A stretch of DNA of 64,000 bases, from the NCBI RefSeq assembly GCF_003843835.1, contig NZ_RKQL01000003.1, forward strand, positions 102,351-166,350. Direction: 5' to 3'. Each line of letters begins with the position of its first letter. The first letter of the stretch is position 1. This DNA comes from Tibeticola sediminis (GTDB taxonomy: Bacteria; Pseudomonadota; Gammaproteobacteria; Burkholderiales; Burkholderiaceae_C). The notes under the pieces are model-generated. The model was not told the DNA's origin. It ran no database searches and saw only the letters and a program-made list of their open reading frames with translations. Shown here in pieces: positions 17,717 through 26,000 of the stretch. The translations under genes and the position numbers were made by a program.

Positions 17717-19027
17717 TCAAACCGTCCTGTCGGTGAGGCGCTCAAACGCCACATGGCCGCCGACCAGCGTCGCCCGCACGCGCCCGGGAAGTTCGTAGCC
17801 CTGAAACGGGGTGTGCTTGCCGTGGCTGCGTAAGCCTTCGGCCGTGACGACCCAGGCCGCCTGCGGGTCGAAGACACAGACATCCGCGACCCCCCCTTCG
17901 ACCAAGCGGCCCAGACTGGATTGCAAAGACCCCATGGACGAAGCCAATATGTCCGCCGGATGGCTCGTGAGCGTGGCCCAGGCCTGCGTCGGCGGCATGC
18001 CCTCGTCGAGCGCCCATTTGTGCGCCAGCGAGGCCAACAACTCGATCGCGGTCGCCCCAGGCTCGGCCTGACCGAACGGCAAGGCCTTCGCGTCCGAGCC
18101 AACCGGGTTGTGATCGGAAACCAGCGCCGTGAGCGTGCCGTCGGCAAGCGCGGCACGCAAGGCCGCGCGATCGCGGGCCTGGCGCAGCGGCGGGGACAGG
18201 CGCGCATGGCTGTCGAAATAGCCGATGTCGAGGTCGGTGAGATGCAGCGAATGCACGCTCACATCGGCCGTCACCGCCAGGCCCTGCGCCCGCGCCGCCC
18301 GCACGAGTTCGACGCCTGCAGCACTGCTGAGTCGACACAGATGCACCCGTGCGCCCGTTGCGCGAACGAGTTCAAAAATCGTATGCAAGGCGATGGTTTC
18401 CGCGGCGACCGGAACCCCGGGCAGACCCATGCGCGTCGCCAGCGACCCGCTAGCGGCCACGCCGCCGCCCAGGTAGGCATCTTGGGGACGCAGCCAGACC
18501 GTGTAGCCGAACGTGCTCGCATATTGCAGCGCACGCAGCAGAACCTGGGTGTTGGCCATGGCCTGGTCCGCCTGGCCAAATCCCACACAACCCGCCTCGG
18601 CGAGGTGGACCATCTCGGTGAGCGCCTCGCCTGCCAAGCCCTTCGTCAAGGCACCGAGCGGAAACACCCGGGCCTGATGCAGCCGCTCGGCGCGGTACCG
18701 CAGCATCTCGACCAGCCCCGGTTCATCGAGCACGGGGTCGGTGTCCGGTGGGCAGACCAGCGCCGTCACCCCGCCCGCGACCGCAGCGGCCATCTCGGAC
18801 TCCAGCAGGCCAACATGTTCGTGCCCTGGCTCTCGCAAGCGCGCGGCCAAGTCGATCAAACCCGGCAGAATCAGACAGCCTTGCGCGTCGATGACACGGT
18901 CCGCTGCAAAGCCCGCGGGCTCATTGCCGAGCGCCACGATCCGCCCCGAGGCGACCGCCACACTGCCGGGCTCATCGCGCCCCGAAGCCGGGTCGATGAT
19001 GCGCCCCCCTCGAATGATGAGCTTCAT
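17717..19027 (-). CDS. pyrC: dihydroorotase-like protein PyrC' (probably inactive)
   Basis: 436-residue dihydroorotase homologue. ATG 19027 is preferred over an ATG nine codons earlier because GGGAG lies 7 bases upstream. The amidohydrolase fold motifs are present (LPGLIDLAARLREPG, VSDHNPVGSDAK), but the first motif has AAR where active enzymes have the metal-binding HxH (usually DLHVHLREPG). Such proteins, encoded next to pyrB in many proteobacteria, do not catalyse the reaction but are needed to assemble active aspartate transcarbamoylase. It ends the pyrR-pyrB-pyrC' series, so a structural role is likely; a true dihydroorotase should be elsewhere. Confidence 0.92.
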   Translation of the reverse strand: MKLIIRGGRIIDPASGRDEPGSVAVASGRIVALGNEPAGFAADRVIDAQGCLILPGLIDLAARLREPGHEHVGLLESEMAAAVAGGVTALVCPPDTDPVLDEPGLVEMLRYRAERLHQARVFPLGALTKGLAGEALTEMVHLAEAGCVGFGQADQAMANTQVLLRALQYASTFGYTVWLRPQDAYLGGGVAASGSLATRMGLPGVPVAAETIALHTIFELVRATGARVHLCRLSSAAGVELVRAARAQGLAVTADVSVHSLHLTDLDIGYFDSHARLSPPLRQARDRAALRAALADGTLTALVSDHNPVGSDAKALPFGQAEPGATAIELLASLAHKWALDEGMPPTQAWATLTSHPADILASSMGSLQSSLGRLVEGGVADVCVFDPQAAWVVTAEGLRSHGKHTPFQGYELPGRVRATLVGGHVAFERLTDRTV

Positions 19028-19067
19028 CGCAGCGCTCCCTCGTTCAACATCCATGCAACCATCACGA

Positions 19068-20030
19068 TCACGCCTCGTTTCCAGCCACGATGCTCATCAC
19101 GGCCATACGGACCGCAATGCCAAACGTCACCTGCGGCAGGATCACGCTCTGCCGGCTGTCGGCCACCGCAGAATCGATCTCGACGCCGCGATTGATCGGG
19201 CCGGGGTGCATCACGATGGCGTCAGGCTTGGCCCACTGCAGGCGCTCGGGCGTCAGGCCGAAGCTCTTGAAAAACTCCTGGCTCGAAGGCAGCAAGGCAC
19301 CACTCATGCGCTCGTTCTGCAGCCGCAACATGATGACGACATCCGCATCCCGCAGGCCCTCCTGAAGGGTGTGGCAGACCCGAACCCCCATCGCCGCCAT
19401 GTCAGCTGGCACCAAAGTCTTGGGCCCGACCACCCGAACCTCGGCGCATCCGAGGGTGGTGAGCGCGTGGATGTCCGAGCGCGCGACCCGCGAATGCAAG
19501 ACATCGCCAACGATTGCCACCGTCAGGTTGGAAAAGCCGCCTTTGTAGTGGCCTATGGTGTAGGCGTCGAGCAGCCCCTGCGTGGGGTGTGCATGTCGGC
19601 CGTCGCCGGCATTGATGACGTGGACATGCGGGGCCACATGCTTGGCGATCAGGAATGGCGCGCCCGACTCGCTGTGGCGCACCACGAAGATGTCGGCAGC
19701 CATGGCCGAGAGGTTCGCAATCGTGTCGAGCAGCGACTCGCCCTTGGAGGCAGAAGAGCGCGCGATATCGAGGTTGATCACGTCCGCAGACAGGCGTTTG
19801 GCTGCAATCTCAAAGGTGGTCCGGGTCCGCGTCGAGTTTTCAAAGAAGAGGTTGAAAACACTTTTTCCCCGCAGCAAGGGCACCTTCTTGACCTCTCGGT
19901 CGTTGACACTGACGAAATTGCTGGCCGTGTCCAAAATGTGGGTGAGGATGTCCCGGGGCAGGCCCTCGGTCGATAGCAAATGGATCAGCTCCCCGTGTCG
20001 ATTGAGCTGAGGGTGGCGCTGGTGCAACAT
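19068..20030 (-). CDS. pyrB: aspartate carbamoyltransferase catalytic subunit
   Basis: Makes N-carbamoyl-aspartate from carbamoyl phosphate and aspartate, the committed step of pyrimidine synthesis. The 320-residue protein has the carbamoyl-phosphate motif [28 protein letters not shown], and [12 protein letters not shown] near the C-terminus. ATG 20030 directly abuts the TGA of pyrR. Pairing with an inactive PyrC' partner and absence of pyrI suggest the dodecameric class of the enzyme. Confidence 0.98.
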   Translation of the reverse strand: MLHQRHPQLNRHGELIHLLSTEGLPRDILTHILDTASNFVSVNDREVKKVPLLRGKSVFNLFFENSTRTRTTFEIAAKRLSADVINLDIARSSASKGESLLDTIANLSAMAADIFVVRHSESGAPFLIAKHVAPHVHVINAGDGRHAHPTQGLLDAYTIGHYKGGFSNLTVAIVGDVLHSRVARSDIHALTTLGCAEVRVVGPKTLVPADMAAMGVRVCHTLQEGLRDADVVIMLRLQNERMSGALLPSSQEFFKSFGLTPERLQWAKPDAIVMHPGPINRGVEIDSAVADSRQSVILPQVTFGIAVRMAVMSIVAGNEA

Positions 20031-20543
20031 TCAAGCCTCCTCGATGCGGAACCGGAATTGCCCCTGCTCCCCGCGGTCCAGCGCGAGTTTCATCGAGGGC
20101 CCGAGCACGACGCTCGCCGCAGCAAAGTCCGGCTGAATGGGTAACTCCCGCCCGCCGCGATCGACCAGAACGGCCAGTCGCACGCGCGCCGGACGTCCGT
20201 AATCGAACAGCTCATTGAGCACCGCGCGCAGCGTTCGGCCGGTGTGGATGACGTCGTCGAGTAAGAGAATCTCCGCGCCTTCGACATCGAAAGGCAGACG
20301 GGTTTTCCCCCCGTAGCTCAAGCCGCGCCGCGAAAAATCATCGCGATGCAAAGAGGACGAGATGACGCCCGGCTCGCCCGCCCTCTGCCAGTCTCGGTGC
20401 AAGCGTTCGGCCAGCCACGCCCCTCCCGAAGTGATGCCGACGAGTTTCACCGATTCGTCAGCCCAGGGACGCACGCCGTCGCGCAAGGCCACATACAAAG
20501 CCTCCGCGTCGAGCGGCAACGATCCCGTCGTGGTGATGCTCAT
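20031..20543 (-). CDS. pyrR: PyrR bifunctional regulator/uracil phosphoribosyltransferase
   Basis: 170 residues with the phosphoribosyl-diphosphate binding loop ILLLDDVIHTGRTLRA and the family segments ITSGGAWLAERL and LHRDDFSRRG. In Gram-positives PyrR binds RNA and attenuates pyr genes; in proteobacteria it may act mainly as a weak uracil phosphoribosyltransferase. Its start overlaps the ruvX stop as ATGA and its stop touches the pyrB start, so these genes are translationally linked. No attenuator-like RNA is visible within the packed operon. Confidence 0.94.
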   Translation of the reverse strand: MSITTTGSLPLDAEALYVALRDGVRPWADESVKLVGITSGGAWLAERLHRDWQRAGEPGVISSSLHRDDFSRRGLSYGGKTRLPFDVEGAEILLLDDVIHTGRTLRAVLNELFDYGRPARVRLAVLVDRGGRELPIQPDFAAASVVLGPSMKLALDRGEQGQFRFRIEEA

Positions 20544-20962
20544 GTCAACTCCGAAAAAAACTGTTCCAGTATGACGCAGGCGCTCGCAGCATCGAGGTCA
20601 TAAGCACCCCTCGCCTGCGCCTCGGTCGTGCTGTAGCGCTCATCGACTTCGAACACGGGTATGCCGAAGCGGGCGCGCAGTTGCCGGGCAAAACGCCGCG
20701 CCCTTTGGGTGTTTTCATGGGGCGCCCCGTCCGGATGGAAAGGCACACCGACGACCAAGGCGTCGGGCTGCCACTCGGCAATCCGGGCGGCTGCAGCCTC
20801 CATGCGGGCCGCCCCCTCGGCACGTATGGTCGGCAAAGGTGTAGCCTGCGCCAGAAGGCGGTTGCCCACCGCGACGCCTGTGCGCTTCAATCCGAAGTCG
20901 AAGGCCAGAAACGTCGCCAGCCCCTCGACGCCTGCGCGGCTGAATCCATCCTCTCGGGTCAT
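20540..20962 (-). CDS. ruvX: RuvX/YqgF family RNase H-like nuclease
   Basis: 140 residues with the RNase H-fold start LAFDFGLKRTGVAVGN, LVVGVPFHPDGAPHENT and DERYSTTEAQARGAYDLDAASACVILEQF. Members are called putative Holliday junction resolvases and are also implicated in 16S rRNA 5'-end maturation. Its first codon overlaps the yqgE stop (ATGA) and its last overlaps the pyrR start, giving tight coupling. This yqgE-ruvX-pyrR order is usual in Burkholderiales. Confidence 0.95.
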   Translation of the reverse strand: MTREDGFSRAGVEGLATFLAFDFGLKRTGVAVGNRLLAQATPLPTIRAEGAARMEAAAARIAEWQPDALVVGVPFHPDGAPHENTQRARRFARQLRARFGIPVFEVDERYSTTEAQARGAYDLDAASACVILEQFFSELT

Positions 20963-21558
20963 GCGTGACCCGCCTGTCCCGAAAGCCGGCCTGCGTCGAT
21001 ACCCAGTAGTGCCATTGCCCGCTCGTACCGTTGCTCGATCGGCACCTCGAACAGCAAGGATGGGTCAGCCTCGACGGTCAGCCACAGGTTCTCGAGCAAC
21101 TCGGACTCGAGCTGCCCGCCCTCCCAGCCCACACATCCGAGCGCCACACACAGCCGTCGAGGTCCGCCGCCGCAGGCCAAGGCTTCCAGCACATCGCGGG
21201 AGGTCGTCAGGGCGACATCGCGGGAAACCCGTCGAGTCGAAGAAAACAGGGCGTTTTGCGGCCCGGCTTCGAGATCCAATAACGGCTCGTGGAGCACGAA
21301 ACCCCGATCCATCTGCAACGGCCCACCCTGGAGGACGATTTGCCGGCTCAGCTCCGAGCGGGCCAAGGGTAGGTCGACCTTATCGAACAAGCCACCGAGA
21401 TCCATCGAACCGGGTTTGTTCACGACCAATCCGAGCGCTCCGTCCTCGGTGTGCTCGCACAGATAGATGACGCTGCGCGCAAAAGCACCGTCTTCCAAAC
21501 CCGGCATGGCAATGAGGAAATGATCTGCGAGGTCGGTGCCGGTGGAGTCGCGAGGCAT
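20959..21558 (-). CDS. YqgE/AlgH family protein
   Basis: 199-residue DUF179 protein starting MPRDSTGTDLADHFLIAMPGLEDGAF, with VIYLCEHTEDGALGLVVNKP and LGCVGWEGGQLESELLENLWL, hallmarks of the family. Its biochemical role is not settled (AlgH has been linked to alginate regulation). It is the first gene of the pyr operon on the minus strand and its start is only 15 bases from the divergent photolyase start, so its promoter must lie inside the photolyase gene or overlap it. Confidence 0.94.
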   Translation of the reverse strand: MPRDSTGTDLADHFLIAMPGLEDGAFARSVIYLCEHTEDGALGLVVNKPGSMDLGGLFDKVDLPLARSELSRQIVLQGGPLQMDRGFVLHEPLLDLEAGPQNALFSSTRRVSRDVALTTSRDVLEALACGGGPRRLCVALGCVGWEGGQLESELLENLWLTVEADPSLLFEVPIEQRYERAMALLGIDAGRLSGQAGHA

Positions 21559-21573
21559 GCCAGAATTTTACCG

Positions 21574-23067
21574 ATGCCGACGAACAAACCCCATCGAAGC
21601 GGCCTGATGTGGTTCCGCCGAGACCTCCGTTGCAACGACAACACCGCTTTGCACCAGGCCTTGCGCCAGTGCGAGCGCGTCTATGTCGCCTTCGTTTTCG
21701 ACCGCGCCATTCTCGACCCCCTGCCCCGCCAGGACCGCCGCGTCGGCTTCATTCATGCCTCCGTGCTCGCGCTCGACCGGGACCTCCGTGCGCTGAGCCC
21801 GACACCGGGCGTGAACCTGATCGTCCGGCACGCCCATGCCGAGGGCGCGATTGCGGATCTGGCGTTCCAGCTCGGCGTCGACGCCGTTTTTGCCAACGAG
21901 GACTACGAGCCCGAAGCCTGCGCCCGCGATGAACGGGTTCGCTCGGCGCTGTCCTCGTTGGGCGTGGCATTCCACCTCCACAAGGACCAGGTCGTCTTTG
22001 CCCCCAACGAGATTCGCACGCAGCAGGGCAAGCCCTATTCCGTCTTCACGCCGTTCAAGAACGCTTGGCTCGCCCGGCTCACGGAAGAAGACCTCGAGCC
22101 CCGCACCGCGGCCGACCATGCCGCGAGCCTCGCGGCCCCTCCGCCAGCCTTGCAACGCCCGATCCCTAGCCTCGCCGAAATGGGGTTTGAGCCTCCAGCC
22201 GACGAGGTTCAACGGCTTTTGCCCGGATCGGACGGCGCGACCCAGCGACTTCGAGATTTCCTCGGGCGCATCGACCGATACGATGCGCTGCGTGACTACC
22301 CGGCGCTCAAGGGGCCAAGCTATCTGAGCGTCCACCTACGCTTTGGCACGATTTCGATCCGCGAACTCGTCGCCGCCGCGCAGGCGGCCGCACGCACAGG
22401 GGCTGGTACAGGGGCGACGACCTGGCTCAGCGAACTGGTTTGGCGTGAGTTTTACTTCCAGATCCTGGGGATGTACCCGCATGTGGTCGACCACAGCTTC
22501 AAGCCCGAATACGACCGGATCACTTGGGAAACCGGAGCCGAGGCCGACGCCGCGTTCGACGCGTGGTGCCAAGGCCAGACCGGCTATCCGTTGGTCGATG
22601 CCGGTATGCGGCAACTGAACCAAACCGGCTACCTGCACAACCGGCTGCGCATGGTGACGGCGAGCTTCCTGGTCAAGAATCTGGGCATCGACTGGCGGCG
22701 AGGCGAGCGCTACTTTGCGGCCCGGCTCAACGACTATGACCTCGCTGCCAATAACGGCGGCTGGCAATGGTGTGCTTCGACCGGATGCGATGCGCAGCCC
22801 TGGTTTCGCATATTCAATCCAGTGACTCAGAGCGAGCGCTTCGACCCCGAAGGCCGCTTCATCCGCCGTTACGTGCCGGAAATCGCCCAACTGCCCAACA
22901 CCAGCATCCACGCCCCCTGGAAGGCAAAGCCGGTCGACCTTGCCGCTGCCGATGTTCGGCTCGGCATCGATTACCCCGCACCCATCGTCGCGCACGAGGC
23001 TGCGCGCGAGCGCACGCTCGCCCGCTATGCCGCCGTCCGCGGCCGTCAGGCCTCGACCGTCCCATAG
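21574..23067 (+). CDS. phr: deoxyribodipyrimidine photolyase
   Basis: 497-residue FAD enzyme that repairs UV-induced cyclobutane dimers with blue light. ATG 21574 gives the normal N-terminus (HRSGLMWFRRDLRCNDNTAL); the frame is open upstream only antisense to yqgE. The C-terminal FAD and DNA-binding signature includes WCQGQTGYPLVDAGMRQL, HNRLRMVTASFLVKNL and the region at about residues 375-415 with YDLAANNGGWQW. No clear ribosome-binding site precedes the start. Its 3' end overlaps that of chpA by 22 bases, tail to tail. Confidence 0.96.
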   Translation: MPTNKPHRSGLMWFRRDLRCNDNTALHQALRQCERVYVAFVFDRAILDPLPRQDRRVGFIHASVLALDRDLRALSPTPGVNLIVRHAHAEGAIADLAFQLGVDAVFANEDYEPEACARDERVRSALSSLGVAFHLHKDQVVFAPNEIRTQQGKPYSVFTPFKNAWLARLTEEDLEPRTAADHAASLAAPPPALQRPIPSLAEMGFEPPADEVQRLLPGSDGATQRLRDFLGRIDRYDALRDYPALKGPSYLSVHLRFGTISIRELVAAAQAAARTGAGTGATTWLSELVWREFYFQILGMYPHVVDHSFKPEYDRITWETGAEADAAFDAWCQGQTGYPLVDAGMRQLNQTGYLHNRLRMVTASFLVKNLGIDWRRGERYFAARLNDYDLAANNGGWQWCASTGCDAQPWFRIFNPVTQSERFDPEGRFIRRYVPEIAQLPNTSIHAPWKAKPVDLAAADVRLGIDYPAPIVAHEAARERTLARYAAVRGRQASTVP

Positions 23068-26000
23068 GCATAGCGGCGAACGAGCGCCAGCAGTTCTTCT
23101 TCCGAGTAGGGCTTGCCGAGATAGTGGTTGACCCCTAAGGCCTTCGCATGCTCCCGGTGCTTCTCGGCGATCCGTGACGTGATCATCACGATCGGCAGGT
23201 CTTTGAGGGCGTCGGACGCGCGAATGTTGCGTGCCAGATCGAAGCCGTCCATGCGTGGCATTTCGATGTCAGACAAAACCACGCTGGGCCGCTCTTCCTG
23301 CAGCACCTTGAGGGCTTGCAAGCCATCGGCCGCCAAAGCCACCCGATAGCCTTCTCTTTGCAGCAGGCGCTGCGTGACCCGTCGAACCGTGATCGAATCG
23401 TCCACGACCAGAACCAGCGGAACTGCGGGCGCGAACGCCTGCTCCTGAGCCTGCGGTGCAGAACGTGGCGTGGGCTGCCGACGCGCAGCCTCGCCGTAGG
23501 CTGCGGCCAGAACGACCGGGTTGTAGATCAGCACCACGTCTCCCGAGGGAAGCACCGTAACCCCCGCAAGCCCCACCAAACGCGAAAGCTGGGGCCCAAG
23601 GTTCTTGACCACCGCTTCCTGGTTTCCCAAAACCTCGTCGACGTGAACGGCGATCCGACGGTCGCCGCTGCGGAAGATGACCACCGACGCGGTCTTTTCC
23701 GGGAATTCAGCCGATTGATTGCCAATGCCGAACAGGGCACCCGCCCAATAGAAGGGCAAGGCGTCGGCGCCGAAGCGCCATTCACCCGTCGCGTAAGCCG
23801 CCGCGACCTCGTCGGCCTTGAGCTTGCGCACGAGCTCGACCACCCCGGCAGGCACCGCGAAAACCTGACCTGCAGCGCGCAACAACACGACTTGCGTGAC
23901 CGCCGTTGTCAAAGGCAGGGTGAGCTTGAAACGCGTACCCGCTCCGGGGTGCGACTCGACCTCGATCCGTCCGCCGACGGATTGGATCTCGGAGCGGACC
24001 ACATCCATACCGACACCCCGACCCGCCAATTCGGTCACCTCGAACGCCGTGGACAGGCCAGGCATGAAAATCAACTCGGCCGCTTCCCGCTCGGTCAGCG
24101 CCTGGTCTGGCGCGATGAGGCCGAGCCGGGTCGCCTTGTCCCGCAAGCGCGCGTAATCGAGGCCGGCGCCGTCATCGGCAAAAGTCAGCATCACTTCGTT
24201 GCCCACCTGTCGCACGTCGACGGAAACCGTCCCAGCTGCGGGCTTTCCTGCAGCCGTGCGTGTCTCGGGCGACTCGATTCCGTGGACGACGCAATTGCGC
24301 AGCAGGTGTTCGAATGCGCCGGTCATACGGTCGAGCAACCCCCGGTCGATCTCAATCCCGCCGCCAATCAGATCGAGCTTGACTTGCTTGCCGGTGTCTT
24401 TCGCCGCCTGCCGTACGACCCGGTAGAGGCGCTCCGAGATCGATTCGAATTCCACCATGCGCGCCCGAAGCAAATCTTCTTGCAGCGCTCGGGTTTGGCG
24501 CGCTTGTGCCTGCAAGTCGTCTTCGGTCGCGTCGACCGTGCGCTGAAGGGCGCGCTGCACGGTCGCGACGTCGTTGACCGACTCGGCCATCATCCGCGTG
24601 AGTTCCTGCACGCGCGTGAAACGGTCGAATTCGAGCGGATCGAAATTCTGCTGGCTGTCCTTGGCTTGCGCGAGGCGCGATTGCATCTGGCTCTCGGCCT
24701 GGACCTCGACGTCCCGCAACTGGTGGCGCAAGCGCTCGAGGTTCCCAGTAAGGTCGTTCAGCGACTGGCGCAACTGACGCATCTGCGTCTCCAGCCGCGA
24801 ACGGGTAATCATCACTTCGCCGGCTTGATTGACCAGCCGGTCGAGCAGCTGGGCCCGCACGCGCACCGTCTGGTTGGCTGCCGCACGCAAGGGGGCGGCC
24901 AACAAGGGCGCCGGCTGCGCGACCGCCCCAGCCTGCGGAGGAGATGCGAGCTGTGCGGACGCTTCCCCTAGCCTGGAGGCCGTGGCGCTGGGCGCAGCTG
25001 CGGGCGCCGGCTCGGCCGGAGCGGCCTCGGGGCGAGTGGCTTCTTCGAGTGGGTTTCGCAGTTGCTCGAAGCGCGCGACCAGGGCATCAAATGCCGCCAA
25101 CAGCGGGTCGATGTCCTCGCCCAACGCCGACTCGGCAGCAATGGCCTCGATCTCCGACTCCATCCGGTGCGCCATCTCACCCAGACGCTGGGCACCTGCG
25201 AGTCGGGCGCTGCCTTTGAGGGTGTGCAGCGTCCGCAAGACCTCACCTTGCGCCGAAGTATTGTCGGGGCGGGCCGCCCATTGCCGCAGCGCGCTGCCCA
25301 AGCGGGGCAAGAGTTCAAGCGCCTCTTCTTCGAAGATCGGAAACAGATCCGCGTCGACCTGATCGAGGACGTCGAAATCGCCTTCTTCCGACGGCGCACC
25401 AGCGACGCCGGTGGCCACACGATTCGCCTCAGCCGAAACCGGCGCCGCAGCGGAGGGGCGCTCATCGCCCTCGTCGGCTGCTTCGGCGGGTTGGTCGAGG
25501 CCAGTCACGGGCTCTTCAAGCTCCAGCCGCTCCAAGCCCTCGATCAAATGCGGACTGGGCTCCTTGAGGAAACCAGCCGCGAACTGATGCAGCAGACGCC
25601 GGATCTCGTCGGCCACTTCGCACAGCAGACCCGCCACTCGAGGCGCTACACCGGGCTGCGCCTGCACATGGTCGAGGCTGTGCTCGAGCTGCCGCGCCAG
25701 GGCCGAGAGCGATTGGAAGCCGACGGTCGCTGAGCTTCCCGCGAGTGCGTGGGCCAGCGCCGCGGCGTCCGCCGGTACGGCCCGATGCTCGCATTCGAGG
25801 GCCCACTCCCCCAACTGCTGCTGGAGTTTGCGCGACCACTCGTCGGCCTCGTTGAGGTAGACGTTGTAGAGCGGGATACTGATGCGCAAAGGACCGACGA
25901 GTCGATACGCATCGGTTTCTTCTTCCGGCTCAAGGGCCTCTGCTTCTGCGGCTTCTGCGGCCTCTGCTGCCTCTGCTGCCTCTGCTGCCTCTGCTGCTTC

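Noticed and set aside
23316..24971. A 551-codon open frame antisense to chpA
   Set aside because: Covers the conserved kinase core of chpA on the other strand and has low-complexity composition.
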